Made by a program: the position numbers and the translations under genes | The notes under the pieces: generated by a model | Databases searched by the model: none | What the model was told of the DNA's origin: nothing | Seen by the model: the letters and a program-made list of their open reading frames with translations, nothing else | Assembly (NCBI GenBank): GCA_013042925.1 | Contig: JABDPH010000111.1 | Location: forward strand, 1 to 13,342 | Length of the DNA stretch: 13,342 nucleotides | Reading direction: 5' to 3' | Origin: Eudoraea sp. | GTDB lineage: Bacteria; Bacteroidota; Bacteroidia; Flavobacteriales; Flavobacteriaceae | Shown: positions 1 through 6,949 of the stretch, piece by piece | Numbering within the stretch: the stretch's first letter is position 1 | How the letters are laid out: each line of letters begins with the position of its first letter

Positions 1-1
1 C

Positions 2-256
2 GCTTTTATTTTAGATGTAAGAACACCTGAGGAAGTAGATCAGGGACAAATTCCGGATGCAGCCAATCTAAATATTTATTTGGGGGCAGAATTTTTGGAG
101 GAATTGAACAAATTAGATAAATCTAAAAATTATTATGTATACTGTAGGTCTGGTCAGCGAAGTCGTCAGGCATGTGCTATAATGAATAGTATTGGCATTC
201 CTAATGCCTACAACCTTATGGGGGGGATATTGGAATGGAATGGTGATATAATCTAA
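2..256 (+). CDS. Rhodanese-like domain protein, 3' part (5' end outside window)
   Basis: Partial gene: the reading frame is open from base 2 and stops with TAA at 254-256, giving 84 visible residues. It starts AFILDVRTPEEVDQGQIPDA, the usual rhodanese segment with the DVR(T/E)PxE motif. The catalytic-loop motif YCRSGQRS follows, with the predicted active-site Cys at 143-145, then the terminal GG-x-x-x-W segment (MGGILEW). Rhodanese domains carry sulfur as a cysteine persulfide and transfer it to acceptors such as cyanide, thioredoxin or sulfur-relay proteins; the real substrate cannot be read from sequence. The visible part accounts for most of a single domain of about 100 residues, so this may be a small single-domain protein, possibly with an N-terminal signal peptide, but the missing 5' end prevents a decision. 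An intrinsic terminator follows 23 nt after the stop codon. Confidence 0.9.
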   Translation, partial: AFILDVRTPEEVDQGQIPDAANLNIYLGAEFLEELNKLDKSKNYYVYCRSGQRSRQACAIMNSIGIPNAYNLMGGILEWNGDII

Positions 257-279
257 TTGCTTTAAACATTTGATGCTGC

Positions 280-303
280 AACCCACATTCAGTGGGTTTT
301 TTT
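280..303 (+). terminator. Intrinsic terminator after the rhodanese gene
   Basis: A perfect 7-bp stem, AACCCAC (280-286) with GTGGGTT (292-298), closes a 5-nt loop and runs into a T tract (297-303). It separates the rhodanese gene from the DUF2851 gene that begins only 12 nt downstream, so transcription of the latter must read through or start in this same short region. Confidence 0.85.
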
Positions 304-314
304 AGTTTAGGAGC

Positions 315-1595
315 ATGCGCGAAGATCTCCTTCACTACATCTGGAAAAATGGAAAAATTCCATTATCCAATCTATATACTTCCGGACGGAAATCACTACA
401 AATTATATCACTTGGTATTCATAATCATGATGCAGGACCTGATTTTTTACATGCTAAATTGGAGATTGATGGACAACTTTGGGCGGGTAATGTAGAATTA
501 CATGTAAAGTCTTCTGACTGGTATGCGCATCAACATAATGCGGATGCAAATTATGATAACGTAATTTTACATGTAGTTTGGGAAGATGATACCACTGTTT
601 ACCGGAAAAACAAGGAAGAGATACCTGCACTTGAGCTTATTAATTATATACCACTAACAATACTTACCAATTATTATAAACTATTTGGATCCGCAAAAGA
701 AAAATTTATCAACTGTGAGCAGGAGGTAAGTTTAATTGACCAATTTAAATTTTCAATTTGGCTAGAACGTCTTTATTTTGAGAGACTGGAAGAGAAATCT
801 AATGAAATAAACAAATTGCTGGCAGAAGCAAACAACGATTGGGAAAAGGTACTTTTTATACTATTATTGAAAAACTTCGGGTTAAAACTAAACAGCGAAG
901 CTTTTTTAAGTCTTGGCAGAGCGCTTGAATTTGATATTGTCCGAAAGTTATCCCACAATATTTTTCAGTTAGAAAGTTTACTATTCGGTTTATCAGGGCT
1001 ATTAGACAATACATCGTCTAGGGATAAGTATTTAGTCAAAATGCAGAGCGAATATTCTTATTTGAAGAATAAATTCAAAATTAATAAAAACAATGTTCAG
1101 AGTCCGTCGTTTTTTAGATTACGACCGGCAAACTTTCCTACTATCCGTTTATCGCAACTTGCTAATTTGTATGGCACAAGATCACAATTATTTAGTAAAC
1201 TTATAAATATAAAGGAGGTGGAACAGGTTTATGAAATCTTTAGTATATCTGCCAGTAATTATTGGAAAACACATTATGTTTTTGGCAAATTGTCACCTCA
1301 AAAAGAAAATAAGCTTAGCAGAAGTTTTATACACCTTTTGCTTATTAATACTATGCTGCCAATGATTTTTTGTTATTCCAAATGGCAAGGCATAGATGTA
1401 AGTACAAAAATAATTTCGATAATACACAAGTTAAAAAGTGAGGACAATAAAATTACCAGAAAATTCTATAATCTTGGAGTTACCTGTGGTAATGCTATGA
1501 ATAGTCAAGCTTTGTTACAACTATATAATTCATATTGTATTAAAAACAGATGTATGGAATGTGTTGTAGGAGATAGTTTATTAAAAGGAAAATAG
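315..1595 (+). CDS. DUF2851 family protein
   Basis: A 426-residue protein recognisable as the Bacteroidota family DUF2851 from its N-terminus, MREDLLHYIWKNGKIP, followed by HNHDAGPDF (36-44), GNVELHVKSSDW (58-69), H72/H74 and the hydrophobic strand NVILHVVW (82-89). Its function is unknown. An acidic residue (D43) followed by E61-x-H63-x-K65 in predicted beta strands is loosely like a PD-(D/E)XK nuclease core, but this is only inference. The C-terminus has Cys391, Cys408, Cys413 and Cys416 (the last two as CMEC), a possible metal site. There is no signal peptide or clear membrane segment, so it is probably cytoplasmic. The chosen ATG gives the family's usual N-terminus; an AGGAG at 309-313 lies only 1 nt from it, too close to act as a normal Shine-Dalgarno. 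The stop is 12 nt before the pspC-like gene, suggesting co-transcription. Confidence 0.85.
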   Translation: MREDLLHYIWKNGKIPLSNLYTSGRKSLQIISLGIHNHDAGPDFLHAKLEIDGQLWAGNVELHVKSSDWYAHQHNADANYDNVILHVVWEDDTTVYRKNKEEIPALELINYIPLTILTNYYKLFGSAKEKFINCEQEVSLIDQFKFSIWLERLYFERLEEKSNEINKLLAEANNDWEKVLFILLLKNFGLKLNSEAFLSLGRALEFDIVRKLSHNIFQLESLLFGLSGLLDNTSSRDKYLVKMQSEYSYLKNKFKINKNNVQSPSFFRLRPANFPTIRLSQLANLYGTRSQLFSKLINIKEVEQVYEIFSISASNYWKTHYVFGKLSPQKENKLSRSFIHLLLINTMLPMIFCYSKWQGIDVSTKIISIIHKLKSEDNKITRKFYNLGVTCGNAMNSQALLQLYNSYCIKNRCMECVVGDSLLKGK

Positions 1596-1607
1596 TATTT
1601 TTAAAAA

Positions 1608-1835
1608 ATGAATATTTTCTATCGCCTTTTATATTATTTTCAAAAACGAGGTTTTGAAGTTTGCAGACGGATTGCAGAGAGTCTCGGTATTAGGGCACGA
1701 GTTGTTAGAACCACTTTTATCTACCTAACCTTTGTAACTTTGGGCTTTGGTTTTGCATTATACCTGTTTTTAGCATTTTGGCTGAGAATAAAGGATTTAA
1801 TCTACACCAAAAGACATTCAGTTTTTGATCTTTAG
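1608..1835 (+). CDS. PspC domain-containing small membrane protein
   Basis: A 75-residue protein matching the short flavobacterial PspC-domain proteins in length and layout. Its N-terminal half (RGFEVCRRIAESLGIRARVV) is the PspC-type segment that precedes the membrane helix. A single long hydrophobic helix follows at about residues 36-59, then a basic tail ending RHSVFDL. In proteobacteria PspC is an inner-membrane component of the phage-shock response. Here there are no pspA, pspB or pspF neighbours, so a phage-shock role is not supported by context. It sits 12 nt after the DUF2851 gene and 2 nt before the potassium-channel gene, so the three are probably one transcript and the last two may be translationally coupled. 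Confidence 0.8.
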   Translation: MNIFYRLLYYFQKRGFEVCRRIAESLGIRARVVRTTFIYLTFVTLGFGFALYLFLAFWLRIKDLIYTKRHSVFDL

Positions 1836-1837
1836 AT

Positions 1838-2845
1838 ATGATAAGACTTTTTCGCTCTAAAATTTACATTGCAGTTGCATTGATGTTAACTGTATTGCTG
1901 ATAGGTAGTTTGGGATATCATTTTATCACCGGATTATCTTGGTTGAATGCAGTTTATATGACCATAATTACGGTTACCACTGTTGGATTTACTGAAGTTG
2001 GACCGATGCAAGCAGAAGGTAAAATCTTTACGATTTTTTTAATAATATCCAGTGTCTTTATATTTGCTTACGCCATTTCTGTGATTACAGAATATTTATT
2101 CAGCAAAAATCAGTTACAGCTACTAAAAATAAAAAAGGTGAGAAAAATGATCAAAGGTTTATCCAATCATGTCATTGTCTGTGGATACGGACGTAATGGG
2201 ATGCAGGCAGTAGAACGACTTAAGGCATATAAAAGACCTTATGTTGTTATTGAAAACAACAAAGATGTTATTCAAAGGTATGAGGAAGATGTCTTGTTTG
2301 TTGAAGGGGATGCTAACGAGGATGAAACTTTATTGTCTGCAGGTGTAAAAGATGCTCAATATTTAATAGTAACCTTACCGGATGATGCAGCTAATTTATT
2401 TGTTGTGTTGTCTGCCCGACAACTAAATCAAAAATTATTTATCATAAGCAGGGCCTCTCAGGTAACATCCCAGAAGAAATTGAAATTAGCAGGGGCCGAT
2501 AAAGTTATAATGCCAGATAAAATTGGTGGCGATCATATGGCATCCCTCGTGGTAATTCCAGATTTGATAACATTTATGGACAAATTATCTACTGAAGGAG
2601 AAAACACTACAAACCTTGAAGAAGTTGCAATTGAAGATTTTGCAGACCAAATGGAATGCAATTCCTTAAGAGACCTTGATCTAAGGAAGAAAACGGGTTG
2701 TACTATCATAGGTTATATAGAACCCAGCGGTAATTATATAATTAATCCTGAAGCCGATTTACCCTTGGAACCCAAGAGTAAAGTAATTGTACTGGGCAGG
2801 CCTGAGCAGATTAAAAAGCTCAATGAAATGTTTCATATAAACTAA
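1838..2845 (+). CDS. Potassium channel subunit with TrkA-N/RCK domains
   Basis: A 335-residue protein with the two-transmembrane prokaryotic K+ channel architecture. TM1 is at about 9-30, the pore helix and selectivity filter at 34-56 and TM2 at about 64-86. A cytosolic RCK_N (TrkA-N) Rossmann domain follows from residue 110, with the nucleotide-binding loop GYGRNG at 116-121, acidic VIEN after the second strand and FVEGDANED further on; an RCK_C domain occupies the last 80 or so residues. Such channels gate K+ flow across the inner membrane in response to ligands bound by the RCK ring. The filter reads TTVGFTEVGP (47-56) instead of the canonical TVGYGD, so the second Gly is replaced by Thr and the Asp by Glu; selectivity may differ. 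It begins 2 nt after the PspC-like gene. I see no strong terminator after it. Confidence 0.9.
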   Translation: MIRLFRSKIYIAVALMLTVLLIGSLGYHFITGLSWLNAVYMTIITVTTVGFTEVGPMQAEGKIFTIFLIISSVFIFAYAISVITEYLFSKNQLQLLKIKKVRKMIKGLSNHVIVCGYGRNGMQAVERLKAYKRPYVVIENNKDVIQRYEEDVLFVEGDANEDETLLSAGVKDAQYLIVTLPDDAANLFVVLSARQLNQKLFIISRASQVTSQKKLKLAGADKVIMPDKIGGDHMASLVVIPDLITFMDKLSTEGENTTNLEEVAIEDFADQMECNSLRDLDLRKKTGCTIIGYIEPSGNYIINPEADLPLEPKSKVIVLGRPEQIKKLNEMFHIN

Positions 2846-2931
2846 ACTTCAATAAATAATTATATTTTTTTGTGTTACTAATTTTTAGGATATTGCCGGC
2901 CATACGGACCAATTAAACCAAATAATCTATT

Positions 2932-4542
2932 ATGAAGTACAAACTTCTTTCAATTTTCACCATATTTCTACCGCTTCTGACTTTTGCTCAGGATAAAGGG
3001 CTCGATGAAAAAGTAAACGATGCTTTTATGCCCGTAGCAGTTTGGTGGGAAGGTTTTATTCTTACTTCAATTCCAATAGCCGGATATAATTTGCCTATAG
3101 TTCTTATGCTATTAATATTTGGAGCTACCTTTTTTACTATATATTTTAAGTTTCCAAATATTACCAAATTTAAATTGGCAATAAATACGGTAAGAGGAAA
3201 ATACGATGAGCTCGATCACCATAGCGTAGAGAAAGCAGAATTAAATATTGTTGATGGTGACCTTGTTGATACAATTGGGGACGAAAGCAAAGAAGGAGAA
3301 GTTAGTCATTTTCAGGCTTTGGCGACGGCCGTATCCGGTACCGTGGGTCTTGGTAATATAGCCGGAGTAGCTGTAGCTATTGCACTTGGTGGTCCCGGAG
3401 CTACTTTTTGGATGATTGTTTGTGGTTTAATCGGGATGTCTACCAAATTTGTTGAATGTACTCTGGGTGTTAAATATAGAGATGTAGGAGCAGACGGTAC
3501 GGTTTATGGTGGACCTATGTATTATTTATCGCGGGGCTTAAAGGAAAAAGGATTTACAGGATTAGGTAAAGGTTTAGGGGTTACATTTGCTGTACTGTGT
3601 GTAGGCGCCTCTTTTGGAGGTGGTAACGCATTCCAGTCAAATCAGGCGGCTGTACAACTTTCAACGATGTTGAATTTGCAGGGAGGAGCTACCGGTGTAA
3701 TTATAGGTATTATCCTTGCATTCCTTGTGGGTATTGTAATCATTGGGGGGATAAAAAAGATTGCCAGTGTAACTGAGAAAATTGTGCCGTTTATGGCGGG
3801 AGTTTATGTTTTGGCTTCTTTGGTTATAATTTTTGCAAATATTGAATATATAGGTGATGCATTTGCAATGATATTTAATGGTGCTTTTACTCCTATGGCC
3901 GGCTTAGGAGGTATATTGGGGGTTATAATTGTGGGCTTCCAAAGAGCTGCGTTTTCAAATGAAGCGGGCGCAGGTTCGGCTGCCATTGCGCATTCAGCCG
4001 TTAAAACTAAATATCCGGCAAGCGAAGGTGTAGTTGCTCTTATGGAACCATTTATTGATACCGTGGTTATATGCACCATGACAGCTTTAGTAATTATTTT
4101 CTTTAATATGGATGCCGGTGCTTTTGAATATGGCAATGCCGTAAATAGTACTGTCTTAATAACTGAAACGGGCAATTATGTAGGAGGTGTTGATTTAACT
4201 TCAATGGCGTATGATTCTGTGATTCCTGGGTTCAGATATATCCTTACCATTGCAATTATACTCTTTGCATTTTCAACAATGATTTCCTGGTCTTATTACG
4301 GTCTTCAATCCTGGAAATTCCTTTTTGGCAGGGGCAGATATGCAGATGTTGTTTACAAGATTTTGTTTTTAATATTTGTGATAATAGGGGCTGGAGCTAC
4401 GTTAGATGCTGTAATTAAGTTCTCAGATGCTATGATCCTCGCATTGGTATTTCCTAATATGATAGGTTTGCTGTTTTTATTTCCAAAGGTAAAAGAAGAA
4501 CTCAATAAATATGTAACGGATATAAAAAGTATAAAGAAATAA
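2932..4542 (+). CDS. AGCS-family sodium:alanine (amino acid) symporter
   Basis: A 536-residue polytopic membrane protein of the alanine or glycine:cation symporter family (TC 2.A.25), which imports small neutral amino acids with Na+. Family signatures are clear: HFQALATAVSGTVGLGN (126-142) leading to GGPGATFWM (153-161), and FSNEAGAGSAAIAHS (341-355). About ten or more hydrophobic helices follow through residue 518. Two features are worth noting. The first 20 residues (MKYKLLSIFTIFLPLLTFAQ) look like a cleavable signal peptide ending in TFA-Q. Residues about 89-123 form a hydrophilic acidic insertion between the first membrane helix and the first signature. Substrate specificity cannot be assigned. 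The start fits the signal-like N-terminus. The 86-nt upstream gap is A/T-rich and holds no clean TAnnTTTG promoter. The next gene begins 8 nt after the stop. Confidence 0.92.
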   Translation: MKYKLLSIFTIFLPLLTFAQDKGLDEKVNDAFMPVAVWWEGFILTSIPIAGYNLPIVLMLLIFGATFFTIYFKFPNITKFKLAINTVRGKYDELDHHSVEKAELNIVDGDLVDTIGDESKEGEVSHFQALATAVSGTVGLGNIAGVAVAIALGGPGATFWMIVCGLIGMSTKFVECTLGVKYRDVGADGTVYGGPMYYLSRGLKEKGFTGLGKGLGVTFAVLCVGASFGGGNAFQSNQAAVQLSTMLNLQGGATGVIIGIILAFLVGIVIIGGIKKIASVTEKIVPFMAGVYVLASLVIIFANIEYIGDAFAMIFNGAFTPMAGLGGILGVIIVGFQRAAFSNEAGAGSAAIAHSAVKTKYPASEGVVALMEPFIDTVVICTMTALVIIFFNMDAGAFEYGNAVNSTVLITETGNYVGGVDLTSMAYDSVIPGFRYILTIAIILFAFSTMISWSYYGLQSWKFLFGRGRYADVVYKILFLIFVIIGAGATLDAVIKFSDAMILALVFPNMIGLLFLFPKVKEELNKYVTDIKSIKK

Positions 4543-4550
4543 ATATTTCA

Positions 4551-5420
4551 TTGAAAAATTTCAAATCCCACTTTAAGTTCAATAAACAGGAACGGAGTGG
4601 GATTTTCTTTTTACTGCTAGTTATTTTCAGTTTACAGCTGATCTATATTTTGATCAGCAATGAAGTCTTTTATACCTCCGGGCGCAGTTTTGTTCTGGAC
4701 ACCAAAGTTCAAAAACTATTAGATTCAGTTAAGGAGCAAAGTATTCGCGTAGAAGCACCTAAGATGTATCCTTTTAATCCAAACTTTTTATCTGATTACA
4801 AAGGCTATGCCCTTGGCATGTCTAATGAGGAGATAGACAGATTACATTTATTCAGATCTGAAAACCGATGGGTTGCCTCCGCTAAAGAATTTCAAAGGGT
4901 AACTCATGTATCAGATTCTTTACTTCAACAAATAGCGCCATTATTTGAATTTCCCGAATGGGCCAGTCAATCCATAAACGAAAAAAAGACCAAGCAGAAA
5001 AAGTTCTCAGTGGCAAATGCTAAGGGTAAAGATTTGAACCTGGCTACCCAAGAAGAACTTAAGGTTATTTATGGAATTGGCGATAAATTATCTGCCCGGA
5101 TTGTTAAGTTCAGAAATAGATTAGGAGGCTTTATCGTAAATGAACAACTATATGACGTATATGGCCTGGAGGAAGAAGTAGTATTAAGAATACTGGAAGA
5201 ATTTCGGGTTAAGCAGCAACCTTCAATCGAAAAGATTAATATAAACTCAGCTACTGAAAGAGAGATGCAAAAACTAATTTATATCAATCAAAAACTTGCA
5301 AATCAAATAGTTACATACAGAGATAGTGTAGGGATTATCAGATCTTTTACTGAATTAACAAAAATTGGGGTTTTCCCGGCAAAAAAGATTGATAGAATTA
5401 AATTATATTTGTCGCTCTAA
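4551..5420 (+). CDS. Membrane-anchored helix-hairpin-helix (ComEA-like) protein
   Basis: A 289-residue protein with a TTG start. No ATG or GTG lies between the preceding stop and the conserved-looking N-terminus (FKSHFKFNKQERSGIFF), so TTG is the only sensible initiator. One membrane helix at about 18-36 follows a basic N-terminus, placing the rest outside the cytoplasmic membrane. Three helix-hairpin-helix units can be seen: a diverged one at about 72-133, a canonical one at 161-220 (LNLATQEEL and YGIGDKLSARI), and a third at 228-288 (ININSATEREM) in which the hairpin GIG is replaced by YIN. Tandem HHH motifs of this kind bind DNA non-specifically in ComEA, the periplasmic DNA receptor for uptake, so DNA binding at the cell surface is plausible but not proven. 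It is packed 8 nt after the symporter and 12 nt before the acyl-CoA dehydrogenase. Confidence 0.85.
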   Translation: MKNFKSHFKFNKQERSGIFFLLLVIFSLQLIYILISNEVFYTSGRSFVLDTKVQKLLDSVKEQSIRVEAPKMYPFNPNFLSDYKGYALGMSNEEIDRLHLFRSENRWVASAKEFQRVTHVSDSLLQQIAPLFEFPEWASQSINEKKTKQKKFSVANAKGKDLNLATQEELKVIYGIGDKLSARIVKFRNRLGGFIVNEQLYDVYGLEEEVVLRILEEFRVKQQPSIEKININSATEREMQKLIYINQKLANQIVTYRDSVGIIRSFTELTKIGVFPAKKIDRIKLYLSL

Positions 5421-5432
5421 AAAATTGTAATA

Positions 5433-6596
5433 ATGACAACAGATACAATGTCCATTATTAGTTTTGATTATTCTGAGACTCAACACCATGTTGCGGAATC
5501 TGCCAGGAAATTTGCAGAACAGTATATCAGGCCACATATTATGGAATGGGATGAGGCTCAGTTTTTTCCTTCCGATCTTCTTAAAAAAGCCGGAGAATAT
5601 GGTTTTATGGGCGTATTGGTACCTGATGAATTAGGTGGAGCTGGTTTGGGCTATCATGAGTATATAGCGATCATTGAAGAGATATCAAAAGTTGATCCAT
5701 CAATTGGACTATCTATAGCTGCTCATAATTCGCTATGTACAAATCATATTTTATCTTTTGCAAATGACGAGCAAAAACAAAAATGGATTCCGAAACTCGC
5801 TACCGGAGAGTGGATTGGTGCCTGGGGTTTAACGGAGCACAACACCGGTTCAGATGCGGGAGGTATGAGTACCACGGCCGTTAAAGATGGGGATGATTGG
5901 ATTCTGAACGGGGCAAAGAATTTTATAACCCATGGTATAAGTGGAGATATTGCTGTTGTTATAGCAAGAACAGGTGAGAAGGGTGATAGTCGCGGGATGA
6001 CAGCTTTTGTCATTGAAAAAGGGACACCGGGTTTTTCCAGTGGTAAGAAAGAGGATAAATTAGGTATGCGCGCCAGTGAGACTGCTGAATTGATAATGAA
6101 TAATTGCAGGATTCCGGATTGTCAGAGACTTGGAGAGATTGGAGACGGCTTTATACAGTCTATGAAAGTTTTAGATGGGGGTCGTATTTCAATAGGTGCC
6201 TTATCTCTTGGTATTGCCAAAGGTGCATATGAAGCCTCAATAAAGTACTCCAAGGAACGCATTCAATTTGGCAAACCCATCAGCTCATTTCAGGGGATTT
6301 CATTTAAACTGGCTGACATGGCTACAGAAATTGAAGCCGCTGAACTAATGGTACATAAGGCAGCGTTCCTGAAAAATGAGGGCCGCGAAATGACAAAAAT
6401 GAGCGCGATGTCAAAAATGTATGCTTCCGAGGTCTGTGTTAAAGTTGCCAATGAAGCCGTTCAAATTCATGGCGGTTATGGATATACCAAGGATTTTCCT
6501 GTGGAGAAATTCTACAGAGATTCCAAGCTTTGCACAATAGGTGAAGGAACCACCGAAATACAAAAAGTAGTTATAGCAAAGAATATTTTAAAATAA
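5433..6596 (+). CDS. Acyl-CoA dehydrogenase (short/medium-chain type)
   Basis: A 387-residue flavoenzyme of the usual family length. It oxidises acyl-CoA to trans-2-enoyl-CoA using FAD and passes electrons to electron-transfer flavoprotein, in fatty-acid or branched-chain degradation. An N-terminal helical domain occupies residues 8-125. The FAD and substrate signature GAWGLTEHNTGSDAGGM is at 129-145. The C-terminal helical domain carries RIQFGKPISSFQG (276-288) and QIHGGYGYTKDFPVEKFYRD (344-363). The catalytic base is predicted to be Glu371 in IGEGTTEIQ, the position used by butyryl- and medium-chain enzymes. Chain-length preference cannot be told from sequence. A second in-frame ATG occurs at residue 6; the first was taken because there is no Shine-Dalgarno to choose between them. 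It is the last gene before the rpsU promoter, with no obvious terminator after it. Confidence 0.93.
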   Translation: MTTDTMSIISFDYSETQHHVAESARKFAEQYIRPHIMEWDEAQFFPSDLLKKAGEYGFMGVLVPDELGGAGLGYHEYIAIIEEISKVDPSIGLSIAAHNSLCTNHILSFANDEQKQKWIPKLATGEWIGAWGLTEHNTGSDAGGMSTTAVKDGDDWILNGAKNFITHGISGDIAVVIARTGEKGDSRGMTAFVIEKGTPGFSSGKKEDKLGMRASETAELIMNNCRIPDCQRLGEIGDGFIQSMKVLDGGRISIGALSLGIAKGAYEASIKYSKERIQFGKPISSFQGISFKLADMATEIEAAELMVHKAAFLKNEGREMTKMSAMSKMYASEVCVKVANEAVQIHGGYGYTKDFPVEKFYRDSKLCTIGEGTTEIQKVVIAKNILK

Positions 6597-6630
6597 TTTG
6601 TTATCGTTTAATTTATTCATTCTATATTTG
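6597..6630 (+). promoter_or_regulatory. Bacteroidota-type promoter for rpsU
   Basis: A -33 element TTTG (6597-6600) is followed after 22 nt by a perfect -7 element TATATTTG (6623-6630), the TTTG / TAnnTTTG pattern of the Bacteroidota housekeeping sigma factor. Transcription would begin a few bases after 6630, giving a leader of about 30 nt before the rpsU start. Confidence 0.75.
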
Positions 6631-6649
6631 CACACGAAAATATTTAAAG

Positions 6650-6658
6650 AAAGGAGGT
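6650..6658 (+). promoter_or_regulatory. Strong Shine-Dalgarno of rpsU
   Basis: AAAGGAGGT at 6650-6658 is a nine-base complement of the expected 16S rRNA 3' tail, with the AGGAGG core ending 9 nt before the ATG. Other genes in this window show only A-rich sequence before their starts, so this site is exceptional here. In Flavobacterium the anti-Shine-Dalgarno is hidden by bS21, bS18 and bS6, and rpsU is one of the few genes with a strong Shine-Dalgarno, allowing bS21-depleted ribosomes to favour its translation. Confidence 0.9.
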
Positions 6659-6666
6659 TGTAGCCT

Positions 6667-6861
6667 ATGTTGATAATACCAGTAAAAGAAGGAGAAAATA
6701 TAGACAGAGCTTTAAAGCGTTTTAAGCGGAAGTTCGATCGCACGGGTACCATGCGTCAATTAAGAAAACGGCAGCAGTTTACCAAGCCTTCAGTTGAAAG
6801 AAGACAACAAATACAGAAAGCACAGTATATTCAGGGTCTTAAGGACCAGGAAGAAATATAG
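6667..6861 (+). CDS. rpsU: 30S ribosomal protein bS21
   Basis: A 64-residue basic protein with the bS21 pattern: MLIIPVKEGENIDRALKRFK, then KFDRTGTMRQLRKRQQF and a Lys/Arg/Gln-rich helical tail. It binds the platform of the small ribosomal subunit beside the 3' end of 16S rRNA. In Bacteroidota it helps sequester the anti-Shine-Dalgarno sequence, which accounts for the general lack of Shine-Dalgarno-dependent initiation in this group. The gene has its own promoter, the only strong Shine-Dalgarno seen here, and its own terminator, so it is an independent single-gene unit. Depletion of bS21 should expose the anti-Shine-Dalgarno and raise rpsU translation, a circuit reported for Flavobacterium johnsoniae and inferred here from the leader. 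Confidence 0.95.
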   Translation: MLIIPVKEGENIDRALKRFKRKFDRTGTMRQLRKRQQFTKPSVERRQQIQKAQYIQGLKDQEEI

Positions 6862-6883
6862 TACTAAGCTTATAACATTATAG

Positions 6884-6920
6884 AATCTCGTTGTGATAAC
6901 TATCTCGACGGGATTTTTTT
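6884..6920 (+). terminator. Intrinsic terminator after rpsU
   Basis: An 8-bp stem, AATCTCGT (6884-6891) with ACGGGATT (6908-6915), including one G-U pair, encloses a 16-nt loop and is followed by a run of T to 6920. It isolates rpsU from the recombinase gene. Confidence 0.75.
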
Positions 6921-6937
6921 ATGAATATAACTAACGG

Positions 6938-6945
6938 TAACTTTG
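6938..6945 (+). promoter_or_regulatory. Possible -7 element of a leaderless promoter for xerC
   Basis: TAACTTTG is a perfect match to TAnnTTTG and lies just 4 nt before the ATG of the recombinase gene at 6950. No clean TTTG is found at the matching -33 distance; only the T tract of the rpsU terminator is there. If active, transcription would begin at or beside the start codon. Confidence 0.45.
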
Positions 6946-6949
6946 TGTT

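Noticed and set aside
292..495. Overlapping 67-codon plus-strand frame at the DUF2851 start
   Set aside because: It starts within the terminator hairpin and is an out-of-frame shadow of DUF2851.
1214..1219. Internal AGGAGG inside DUF2851
   Set aside because: No plausible start codon or new reading frame follows at the right spacing; it is coding sequence.
2846..2931. Promoter or terminator in the channel-symporter gap
   Set aside because: The tract TATATTTTTTTG is too T-rich to match TAnnTTTG at the right register, and the A/T-rich pairing around it has no stable stem.
3804..4175. 123-codon minus-strand open frame inside the symporter gene
   Set aside because: It lies wholly within a strongly recognised AGCS gene and shows no family features.
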